64,000 bases of DNA, taken from Microbacterium nanhaiense. Its GTDB lineage: Bacteria > Actinomycetota > Actinomycetes > Actinomycetales > Microbacteriaceae. Below the pieces are notes generated by a model. It was not told the origin of the DNA, did no database searches, and saw nothing but the letters and a program-made list of their open reading frames with translations. Location of the stretch: NCBI RefSeq assembly GCF_014646015.1, contig NZ_BMMQ01000007.1, positions 62,001 through 126,000 of the forward strand. The letters are read 5' to 3'. This document shows, one piece after another, positions 7,833-15,012 of the stretch. The position numbers and the translations under genes are program-made. The first letter of the stretch is position 1. Each line of letters opens with the position of its first letter.

Positions 7833-8183
7833 ATGCACACCCTGCACAGCATCGTTGTCATCGTCCACCTGCTCGGATTCGCCACGCTCTTCGGCGGCTG
7901 GATCGTCGAGGCGTTCGGCCAGCGCCGCATCACCAAGGTCATGCACTGGGGGCTCGTCGTCGCGCTCGTCGCGGGCCTCGCCCTCTCCGCACCGTGGGAT
8001 CTCGGCTACGACCTGAACTACATGAAGGTCGGCACCAAGCTGCTCGTGGTCGTGGCGATCGGGGCCCTGCTGGGCATCGGTGCCGCGCGCCAGAAGCGCA
8101 CGGGCTCGGTACCGGCCGGCCTGTTCTGGCCCATCGGAGTGCTCACGGTGCTCAACGTGTGCCTCGCGCTGCTGTGGCACTGA
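7833..8183 (+). CDS. Small four-helix membrane protein, function unknown
   Basis: This is 116 residues. It has four hydrophobic helices, at about residues 5-23 (IVVIVHLLGFATLFGGWIV), 38-55, 67-85 and 95-113, with short charged loops. Such small proteins are common in actinobacteria and usually annotated only as integral membrane proteins. The helix pattern and a His in helix 1 are reminiscent of heme-binding membrane proteins of the DUF2269/CopD type, which is only a suggestion. There is no Shine-Dalgarno sequence; the start codon abuts a palindrome, so translation may be leaderless. It lies 39 bases after ribH but probably has its own promoter. Confidence 0.75.
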   Translation: MHTLHSIVVIVHLLGFATLFGGWIVEAFGQRRITKVMHWGLVVALVAGLALSAPWDLGYDLNYMKVGTKLLVVVAIGALLGIGAARQKRTGSVPAGLFWPIGVLTVLNVCLALLWH

Positions 8184-8228
8184 TCACCCCGCAACGGCGA
8201 AACTGAGCATTCTGCTCGGTTACGCTCG

Positions 8229-8282
8229 CACAACGCACCCGCCGATCGCGTCTTCACCGGCCGATCCAGCGGGTGCGTTGTG
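8229..8282. repeat. 14-bp perfect inverted repeat
   Basis: CACAACGCACCCGC (8229-8242) is repeated in inverse as GCGGGTGCGTTGTG (8269-8282), with a 26-base loop. No U-run follows on either strand. It could be the end-structure of the upstream membrane-protein transcript, or an upstream stem of the transporter leader together with the terminator hairpin 38 bases further on. Confidence 0.6.
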
Positions 8283-8319
8283 CATTGTGCTTAGCGTTCA
8301 GGTATCGTTTAGAGGCTTT

Positions 8320-8344
8320 CACCGACATCCGTCGGTGTTTTTTT
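8320..8344 (+). terminator. Intrinsic terminator hairpin 20 bases before a start codon (possible attenuator)
   Basis: CACCGAC (8320-8326), ATCC loop, GTCGGTG (8331-8337), then seven T (8338-8344). This is a textbook rho-independent terminator, unusual in such GC-rich DNA for its clean U-tract. The transporter ATG is at 8365, leaving no room for a normal promoter between hairpin and start. It either ends the upstream gene, with a leaderless start after it, or acts as an attenuator in the transporter leader. Confidence 0.85.
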
Positions 8345-8364
8345 GATTCAGTTCCAGGTCTCTT

Positions 8365-9720
8365 ATGTCTACAGCTACAACCTCCCAGCCGCTGAACTCG
8401 CGCTCACGCGTGATCACGGCGAGCCTCGTCGGTACCACCGTCGAGTTCTACGACTTCTACGTCTACGCGACGGCGGCGGTTCTCGTCTTCCCGCACCTGT
8501 TCTTCCCGAGCGTCAGCGAGACCGCGGGCCTGCTGTCGTCGTTCGCCGTCTTCGGTGCGGCGATGGTCGCCCGCCCCATCGGCGCGGCCGTGTTCGGCCA
8601 CTTCGGCGACAAGATCGGCCGCAAGGCGACGCTCGTGGCGTCGCTGCTGACGATGGGTATCGCGACCTTCCTCATCGGCGTCCTGCCGACATACGACGCG
8701 ATCGGGATCGTCGCCCCGCTGCTCCTGCTCATCCTCCGCCTCGCGCAGGGCTTCGCCCTCGGCGGCGAGTGGTCGGGTGCGGCGCTCGTCGCGACCGAGA
8801 ACGCCCCTGCGGGCAAGCGCGCGCTGTACGGTACCTTCCCTCAGCTGGGTGCGCCGATCGGCTTCATCATCGCGAACACGTTGTTCCTCGCTCTGAACGT
8901 CGCCCTCCCCTCGGGCCACGACGGTGCGAGCGACGCGTTCATGTCGTGGGGCTGGCGCATCCCGTTCCTGTTCTCGGCCGTGATGGTCATCGTCGGTCTC
9001 TGGGTGCGACTGAAGCTCGTCGAGTCCGACGCGTTCACGAAGGCGGAGAAGAAGGGCGAGATCAAGAAGGCCCCGCTCGGCTACGTCTTCAAGAAGTACT
9101 GGTGGCAGCTGATCCTCGGCACCTTCTTCATGCTGGCGACGTACGTGCTGTTCTACCTGATGACGAACTTCACGCTGACCTACGGCACGGCGGCCACCGA
9201 TGCGGCGACGCCGGGCCTCGGCTTCAGCTACACGCACTTCGTCCTCATGCAGGTGTTCGGCGTGGTGTTCTTCGGTGTCTTCACGCTCGTGTCCGGCCCC
9301 CTGGCCGACGCGATCGGTCGCCGCAAGCTGCTCATCTGGATCACCTTGGCGATCATCGCCCTGGGCCTCGTCTACACCGTCTTCCTGCTCCCCCGTGAGT
9401 CGGAGGCGTTCATGGGCGCCCTCGTGCAGACCTTCCTCATCTTCGGCTTCTCGCTCATGGGCATGACCTTCGGTCCGATGGGTGCGCTCCTGCCGGAGCT
9501 GTTCCCGACCTCGGTGCGGTACACCGGATCCGCCATCGCGTACAACGTGTCGTCGATCCTCGGTGCGGCGCTCGCGCCGATCATCGCGCTCGAGCTCTGG
9601 AAGGCCGCGGGCGGCAACCCCTGGCTCGTCGGCATCTACATGTCGGGCGCCGGCGTGCTGACGCTCATCGCGCTCCTGCTCGGCAAGGAAACGAAGGACG
9701 TCGACCTCGACGCGAGCTAA
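8365..9720 (+). CDS. MFS transporter, metabolite:H+ symporter (MHS) type
   Basis: This is 451 residues with about 12 transmembrane helices. MHS hallmarks are visible: VGTTVEFYDFYVYATAA in helix 1, GHFGDKIGRKATL in loop 2-3, LRLAQGFALGGEWSGA in helix 4, and GPLADAIGRRKLL in loop 8-9. MHS proteins import osmolytes, aromatic or dicarboxylic acids (proline/betaine, shikimate, alpha-ketoglutarate) with protons. The substrate cannot be chosen from sequence. A terminator hairpin just upstream suggests conditional expression. A hairpin at 9735-9762 ends the transcript. No enzyme gene is linked, so it may be a stand-alone nutrient or osmolyte importer. Confidence 0.9.
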   Translation: MSTATTSQPLNSRSRVITASLVGTTVEFYDFYVYATAAVLVFPHLFFPSVSETAGLLSSFAVFGAAMVARPIGAAVFGHFGDKIGRKATLVASLLTMGIATFLIGVLPTYDAIGIVAPLLLLILRLAQGFALGGEWSGAALVATENAPAGKRALYGTFPQLGAPIGFIIANTLFLALNVALPSGHDGASDAFMSWGWRIPFLFSAVMVIVGLWVRLKLVESDAFTKAEKKGEIKKAPLGYVFKKYWWQLILGTFFMLATYVLFYLMTNFTLTYGTAATDAATPGLGFSYTHFVLMQVFGVVFFGVFTLVSGPLADAIGRRKLLIWITLAIIALGLVYTVFLLPRESEAFMGALVQTFLIFGFSLMGMTFGPMGALLPELFPTSVRYTGSAIAYNVSSILGAALAPIIALELWKAAGGNPWLVGIYMSGAGVLTLIALLLGKETKDVDLDAS

Positions 9721-9734
9721 TCTCATCGATCGCG

Positions 9735-9762
9735 GAGGGGCCGGGGTTCACCTCGGCCCCTC
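9735..9762 (+). terminator. Terminator hairpin after the MHS transporter
   Basis: GAGGGGCCG (9735-9743) pairs with CGGCCCCTC (9754-9762) around a 10-base loop, beginning 15 bases after the transporter stop codon. A short T-containing stretch (GTCGTTT) follows. Confidence 0.7.
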
Positions 9763-9799
9763 AGTCGTTTCCGGACGAGGCGCGCGACAATAACAGGTG

Positions 9800-11671
9800 A
9801 TGTCCGATACACGCCGCCGCTCCCCCTTCGCCCGTCCCCGCAAGGACGACGGGCCCCGCGCCACCTTCCGTCAGCTGCTGCCCTACATCCTCGAGCACCG
9901 CGGCGTGATGATCGGCGTCGCCCTCCTCTCGGTCGTCGCGGCGGTCTTCACGCTCGTGCAGCCGCTGATGATCGGTCAGGTCATCGAGCGCGTGGAGGCG
10001 CAGGATCCGCTCGGCTGGCTGATCGGGCTCCTCGTGGCCTTTGTGGTGCTGCAATCGGCCACGAGCGCCTATCAGCACTATCTTCTCCAGCGCGCCGGCA
10101 CGGCGGTCGTGCTGTCGAGCCGGCGGCGGCTCATCCGGCGGATCCTGCACCTGCCGATCAGCGAGTTCGACGCCCGCCGCACGGGCGACCTCGTCAGCCG
10201 CGTCGGCACGGACACGACGCTGCTGTACGCGGTGCTGACGCAGGGCCTCGCCGACTCGGTCGGGAATCTCCTGATCTTCGCGGGCGCGCTCATCGCGATG
10301 CTCGTGATCGATCCGATCCTGCTGCTGACGATCGCCGTCGTCCTGATTGCCGCGGTCGGCGCCGTCACGGCCTTCGCCGGGCGGATCCGCTCCGCGACGG
10401 CCGTGCAGCAGACGCGCGTCGGGGAGCTGGCGAGCGGGATCGAGCGCGCGATCGGATCCATCCGCACGATCCGTGCCTCGGGCGCGACCGCCCGCGAGGA
10501 AGAGGCGGTGGCGGCGACCGCGCAGAGCGCGTACCGCGCCGGGCTCGACGTGGCAAAGGCATCGGCGTTCGTCGTGCCGGTCGCGGGGCTCGCGATGAAC
10601 GTGTCGCTGCTCGTGGTGCTGGGCGTCGGCGGCCTGCGCGTGGCCACGGGCGCCGTCTCGGTCGCCTCGCTCGTGACCTTCGCGATGTTCCTGTTCCTCA
10701 TGATCATGCCGCTCGGATCCGCCTTCGGCGCCCTCTCGAGCGTCGGCCAGGCGCTCGGCGCGCTCGGACGGATCCAGGAGGTCCTCGACCTTCCGGAGGA
10801 GGACGCGGCCGATCGCGTCCCCACCGGATCCGCCGCGCCGGCGCCCGGCGCCGCGCCCGCGATCGCGTTCGACGAGGTGCGCTTCCGCTATCCCGAGAAT
10901 GTCGTTGAGGCGCGGCAGAAGGCCGCCGCCGAGGTGCAGTCGGCAGCCGACGATGCGCACCTCGCGCCCGAGCTGGCGACGTCGAGCTCCGAGGACGTGC
11001 TTCGGGGCGTCAGCTTCGAGGTGCCCGTCGGCTCGCGCGTCGCGCTCGTCGGGCCGTCGGGGGCAGGCAAGTCGACGATCCTCGCGCTCATCGAGCGCTT
11101 CTACGATGCGACGGGCGGGTCCATCTGCCTGCACGGCCACGACATCCGCGAGCTGCCGCGCGAGGCGCTGCGCGCGCAGTTCGGCTACGTCGAGCAGGAC
11201 GCACCGACGCTCGCCGGATCCCTCGCCGACAATCTGCGCCTGGCCTCGCCGAACGCCACTGATGCCGACTGCGAGCGCGCGCTGCGGGCCGTGAACCTCG
11301 GGCACGTGATCGACCGCGACCCGCGCGGCGTCGACACTCCGGTCGGAGAGGACGGCGTGATGTTGTCGGGCGGCGAGCGCCAGCGCCTCGCGATCGCGCG
11401 CGCGCTACTGTCGGCCCCGCCGATCCTGTTGCTCGACGAGTCGACGTCGTCGCTCGACGGCGTCAACGAGCAGCGCATGCGCGAGGCGATCGATGCCGTT
11501 GCCCAGGGCCGCACGCTGATCGTGATCGCGCACCGCCTCTCGACCGTCGTCGACAGCGACAAGATCGTCGTGCTCGACCGCGGCCAAGTGGTGGGCCAGG
11601 GCACGCACGCCGAGCTCATCGAGTCGACGCCGCTCTACCGCGAACTCGCGAAGCACCAGCTTCTGGTGTGA
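9800..11671 (+). CDS. ABC exporter half-transporter (fused membrane and ATPase domains)
   Basis: This is about 623 residues. The N-terminal ABC transmembrane domain (six helices, residues about 25-330) includes FDARRTGDLVSRVGTDTTLL, the coupling-helix region of type IV exporters. The nucleotide-binding domain has Walker A GPSGAGKST, Q-loop FGYVEQDAPTLAGS, signature MLSGGERQRLAIARAL, Walker B ILLLDEST and H-loop IAHRLS, all intact. Such proteins work as homo- or heterodimers exporting lipids, drugs or peptides. A GTG directly before the ATG could also serve as start. Between the A-loop FRYPE and Walker A there is an extra Ala/Glu-rich segment of about 28 residues. No partner gene is adjacent, so a homodimer is likely. 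Confidence 0.9.
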   Translation: MSDTRRRSPFARPRKDDGPRATFRQLLPYILEHRGVMIGVALLSVVAAVFTLVQPLMIGQVIERVEAQDPLGWLIGLLVAFVVLQSATSAYQHYLLQRAGTAVVLSSRRRLIRRILHLPISEFDARRTGDLVSRVGTDTTLLYAVLTQGLADSVGNLLIFAGALIAMLVIDPILLLTIAVVLIAAVGAVTAFAGRIRSATAVQQTRVGELASGIERAIGSIRTIRASGATAREEEAVAATAQSAYRAGLDVAKASAFVVPVAGLAMNVSLLVVLGVGGLRVATGAVSVASLVTFAMFLFLMIMPLGSAFGALSSVGQALGALGRIQEVLDLPEEDAADRVPTGSAAPAPGAAPAIAFDEVRFRYPENVVEARQKAAAEVQSAADDAHLAPELATSSSEDVLRGVSFEVPVGSRVALVGPSGAGKSTILALIERFYDATGGSICLHGHDIRELPREALRAQFGYVEQDAPTLAGSLADNLRLASPNATDADCERALRAVNLGHVIDRDPRGVDTPVGEDGVMLSGGERQRLAIARALLSAPPILLLDESTSSLDGVNEQRMREAIDAVAQGRTLIVIAHRLSTVVDSDKIVVLDRGQVVGQGTHAELIESTPLYRELAKHQLLV

Positions 11672-11697
11672 GCCCGCGATTCATCCGTTTTCCCACA

Positions 11698-11760
11698 CCT
11701 CATCAAGTCTCCGACGACTCATCCGTCGTCGCGGGATGATTTGCCGGAGACTGGATGAGG
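11698..11760. repeat. Imperfect 16-bp inverted repeat with nested hairpin after the ABC exporter
   Basis: The outer arms 11698-11713 and 11745-11760 (CGGAGACTGGATGAGG) match at 15 of 16 positions. The inner sequence holds a second hairpin, GACGAC/GTCGTC, around TCATCC. Several further GGATGA/TCATCC copies lie just outside. It is probably a transcript-end structure, though the density of TCATCC motifs is more than a simple terminator needs. Confidence 0.6.
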
Positions 11761-11811
11761 CGCGGAGAAGTGGATGAGGAGCGCCGAGCCGGGGCCCACT
11801 AGGCTCGCCCC

Positions 11812-12900
11812 ATGAGACGTACGCGCGGCCGGATCGTCACGATCGAGTCGGCGACCGAGCTGGAGCGCCGGCTGGCGACCGGGGCCACCCGGCTGACGGG
11901 ATGGCGGATCGTGGGCCTCGACCTGCGCCCCTACTCCGAGCGGCTCGCCGCTTGCGACACCTCCCGCACGACATTCGCGGGCTGCACGATGACGGACGAG
12001 CAGCAGCACCTGCACGCGATGCGCGGCGCCCTCCTGCTGCCGAGCATCCACGGCACGCCGATCGATCCGCACCGCGGCAGGCTCTACCGACCCGACGAGC
12101 TCTTCGACACCGAGACGTGGGCGACCTCGCTCGACGGCAGGGCGTACGCGTGGCAGCAGACGTCCACGGATCCGGACGCCGTGCTCGCGCGCGCGATGCA
12201 CGACGACGGGATCGACATGGCGCTGGCGGACTGGTCTGCCGGCCGCGCGATCGTGGGTGTCATGGGCGGTCACGACCTGCGGCGCGGCGACGACGGCTTC
12301 CGCGCCGCGGCCCGGCTGGGCCGCACGCTGGGGGCCGGTCTCACTGTCGCCACCGGCGGCGGCCCCGGCGCGATGGAGGCAGCGAACCTCGGTGCCGCCT
12401 TCGCCCGCGTCGACGAGGGCGCCCTCGACGAGGCGCTCGGGATCCTCGCGTCCGTGCCGGGCTTCCGCCCGTCCGTCGACGCGTGGATCCGCGCGGCGCG
12501 CGGGGCGCGCGAGCTGGTCGCGGATCCGATGCCGTCGCTCGGCGTGCCGACGTGGCACTACGGTCACGAGCCGCCGAACCTGTTCGCGACGACGATCGCG
12601 AAGTACTTCCGCAACGCGCTGCGCGAGTCGGTTCTGCTCGAGCTGTGCGGGCGCGGCATCGTGTTCCTGCCCGGCGCGGCCGGCACCGTGCAGGAGGTGT
12701 TTCAGGATGCCTGCGAGAACTACTACGCGGCGGACGACCGCGCCGTCGCGCCCATGGTGCTCGTGGGCCGCGAGTACTGGACCGAGACGCTGCCGGTCTG
12801 GCCACTCCTCACGGCGCTCGCGAAGGGTCGCCCCATGGAGGGGCACGTGCACCTCGTCGACCGCGCCGACGAGGTCGCCGCGGTCATCGGCGCCCCGTAG
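11812..12900 (+). CDS. LOG-family Rossmann-fold protein with long N-terminal extension
   Basis: This is 362 residues. The C-terminal part carries the two LOG-family signatures: TGGGPGAMEAANLG (near residue 183), matching PGGGxGxxE-type motifs, and FLPGAAGTVQEVFQD (near residue 283), matching PGGxGTxxE. LOG proteins release cytokinin-like bases from their ribotides (phosphoribohydrolase) or act on related nucleotide sugars. The first 140 residues are an extra domain absent from small LOG enzymes, beginning TIESATELERRLATGATRL. Longer actinobacterial homologues exist, but no activity can be assigned. The gene stands alone and ends 9 bases before the convergent aldo/keto reductase. Confidence 0.82.
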   Translation: MRRTRGRIVTIESATELERRLATGATRLTGWRIVGLDLRPYSERLAACDTSRTTFAGCTMTDEQQHLHAMRGALLLPSIHGTPIDPHRGRLYRPDELFDTETWATSLDGRAYAWQQTSTDPDAVLARAMHDDGIDMALADWSAGRAIVGVMGGHDLRRGDDGFRAAARLGRTLGAGLTVATGGGPGAMEAANLGAAFARVDEGALDEALGILASVPGFRPSVDAWIRAARGARELVADPMPSLGVPTWHYGHEPPNLFATTIAKYFRNALRESVLLELCGRGIVFLPGAAGTVQEVFQDACENYYAADDRAVAPMVLVGREYWTETLPVWPLLTALAKGRPMEGHVHLVDRADEVAAVIGAP

Positions 12901-12909
12901 CGGTTCGGG

Positions 12910-13746
12910 TTACATCTCCTCGTGGACGTTCGGATCCGCATCCCACAGCCGCCCGCGCTCGAGCGCCGACAGGCGCTCGACGTCGGCGTCGGAGATCTCG
13001 AAGCCGAACACGTCGGCGTTCTCGCGCTGGCGGTCGGGGTCGGCCGACTTGGGAATCGGCGTGGATCCGAGCTGCACGTGCCAGCGCACGACGAGCTGGG
13101 TGGGCGTCACCCCGTACGCCTCGGCGAGTTCGCCGATGACGGGCTCGGCGAAGAGCTCCCCGCGCCGGGCGAGGGGGCTCCAGCTCTCCGTACGGATCCC
13201 GTGCTCCGCGTGGAACGCCCGGAGCGCGCCCTGCGGGAAGTAGGGGTGCAGCTCGACCTGGTTGACCGCGGGGGCCACGCCGGTGGCCTCGATGGTCTCC
13301 GTGAGCATGGCCTCGGTGAAGTTCGAGACGCCGACCGAGCGCACAAGCCCCTCCTCGCGCAGCGCGAGCAGGGCGCGGTAGGTGTCGAGGTACTTGCCGA
13401 CGCTCGGGTTCGGCCAGTGGATGAGGTGCAGGTCAATGCGGTCGAGCCCGAGCGTCTCGAGCGATTCGCGGGTCGAGGCGATCGCTTCGTCGTAGCCGTG
13501 GTGGCGCCCCGGGATCTTGGAGGTGACGATGATCTCGTCGCGGTCGATCGACGAGCGGCGCACGGCCTCGCCGACCTCGCGCTCGTTGCCGTAGTTGACG
13601 GCGGTGTCGAGCAGTCGGTATCCGGAGTCGAGAGCGGATCCAATCGCCGCGATGCCCGCCTCGCCCTTGAGGTTGTATGTTCCGAGGCCGACCTCGGCAA
13701 AGGGCTGTCCGTCGTTGAGGGTGATCTGAGGGATGGTGATGCTCAT
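12910..13746 (-). CDS. Aldo/keto reductase
   Basis: This is 278 residues, a TIM-barrel NADPH-dependent oxidoreductase of the AKR5/2,5-diketo-D-gluconate reductase type. The tetrad is visible: Asp in YRLLDTAVNYGNE with its Tyr, Lys in VTSKIPGRHH, and His in LHLIHWPNP. VGVSNFTEAML, VNQVELHPYFPQ and the cofactor loop IPKSADPDRQRENADVF follow. The start at 13746 has a good ribosome site (GGAAGGA, 5 bases upstream). It reduces small aldehydes or keto sugars. It is divergent from the phosphatase gene at 13840, which leaves a 93-bp shared promoter region. Confidence 0.92.
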   Translation of the reverse strand: MSITIPQITLNDGQPFAEVGLGTYNLKGEAGIAAIGSALDSGYRLLDTAVNYGNEREVGEAVRRSSIDRDEIIVTSKIPGRHHGYDEAIASTRESLETLGLDRIDLHLIHWPNPSVGKYLDTYRALLALREEGLVRSVGVSNFTEAMLTETIEATGVAPAVNQVELHPYFPQGALRAFHAEHGIRTESWSPLARRGELFAEPVIGELAEAYGVTPTQLVVRWHVQLGSTPIPKSADPDRQRENADVFGFEISDADVERLSALERGRLWDADPNVHEEM

Positions 13747-13839
13747 CGTTGTCCTTCCGCGGATTGTCGTTCGACGATTCGAGCCTAGAGCCCCACATTG
13801 CCGCACCTCCACCCCTCGCAATGTCGTAACGTCGCTGAT

Positions 13840-15012
13840 ATGGCACATCGCATCCCTCCCGCCTTCGACGAAGAACGGCGCCAGCGTGCCCTGGATGCGC
13901 TGCGGATCCTCGACACGCCGCCCGACGAGCGCATCGATCGCGTCACCCGCCTCGCGCAGGAGATCTTCGACGTCCCCATGGTCGTGGTGTCTCTGATCGA
14001 TCGCGACCGGCAGTGGCGCAAGTCGGTCATCGGGCTGGATGACCGCAACGCGCCGCGCGAGGATTCGTTCTGTGACTACACCGTTCGACGCGACGCGCTC
14101 GTCGTCGTCGAGGACGCCGCCACGGCGCCCGAGTTCGAGGCGAGCCCGTTCGTCGCGGGCGATCCGCACCTGCGTTTCTACGCAGGTCAGCCGCTTCGCG
14201 CCCCGGGCGGGGAGCCCATCGGCACCCTCTGCCTCGCGGGGACCGCTCCCCGAGGCTTCGATGACGACGAGCGCGCCCTGCTCGCCGAGCTCGCGCTGTG
14301 GGTGCAGACCGAGCTGACGCGCGCCGAGGATCTCGACCACGCCCTGCTCGTGCAACGAGCACTCACACCGCGTTCGCTCCCCCGCTACGACGGGTGGACG
14401 ATCGCCGCCGGATCCCTGGCCCGCGAGCGGCTGGCGGGAGACTTCTACGATCTCGGCGAGCGTGGATCCGTGCTGCGGATGACCCTCGCCGACGTGATGG
14501 GGAAGGGGACGGGGCCCGCGATCATCGCGGCGGCGGTGCGCGCGTCGCTGCGCACCGCGCCGGATCGCCCTCTCGCCGAGGCGATCGCGGAGGTCGACCG
14601 GATCCTGCGCGCCGATCTCGGCGACACGAACATGTTCGTCACCGGCGTGCACGCCGATATCGACATGACCACGGGCCGACTGCAGATCGTCGATGCCGGT
14701 CACAGCCTCACCTTCCTGCTCCGCGCCGACGACACGTGGGAACGAATCGCCTCGACGGGGCTCCCGCTCGGCATGGACGTCGGCTTCGACGATCCGCGGG
14801 AGACCGCGACGGTCGAGCTGGCGCCGGGGGACCTGCTGCTGTGCTGCAGCGACGGCTTGCTCGACATCCTCGACCCGGAGGATCCCCTGGGGCACGTCCG
14901 CCGCGTGCTGCGGGCGCGCGGCCCGGAGCAGGCCGTCGCCGAGGGCCTGCGCCTCGCGGCCACCGAGGCCATCGACGATGTCACGCTCATCGTGATCGGG
15001 CGCGACGCGTGA
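13840..15012 (+). CDS. GAF-domain SpoIIE/RsbU-type PP2C phosphatase
   Basis: This is 390 residues. Residues about 10-160 form a GAF domain of the kind often paired with PAS/GGDEF proteins (TPPDERIDRVTRLAQEIFDV, IDRDRQWRKS, DSFCDYTV). Residues about 185-390 are a SpoIIE phosphatase with the metal-binding motifs LAGDFYDL, DVMGKGTGPAI, FVTGVHADIDM and CSDGLLDILD, plus DDVTLIVI. Such enzymes dephosphorylate STAS-domain anti-anti-sigma proteins in partner-switching pathways. The GTGA overlap with the glycosyltransferase gene, and the STAS and kinase genes two and three places on, make a complete switch within one operon. The GAF domain is the likely sensor; its ligand is unknown. Confidence 0.93.
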   Translation: MAHRIPPAFDEERRQRALDALRILDTPPDERIDRVTRLAQEIFDVPMVVVSLIDRDRQWRKSVIGLDDRNAPREDSFCDYTVRRDALVVVEDAATAPEFEASPFVAGDPHLRFYAGQPLRAPGGEPIGTLCLAGTAPRGFDDDERALLAELALWVQTELTRAEDLDHALLVQRALTPRSLPRYDGWTIAAGSLARERLAGDFYDLGERGSVLRMTLADVMGKGTGPAIIAAAVRASLRTAPDRPLAEAIAEVDRILRADLGDTNMFVTGVHADIDMTTGRLQIVDAGHSLTFLLRADDTWERIASTGLPLGMDVGFDDPRETATVELAPGDLLLCCSDGLLDILDPEDPLGHVRRVLRARGPEQAVAEGLRLAATEAIDDVTLIVIGRDA

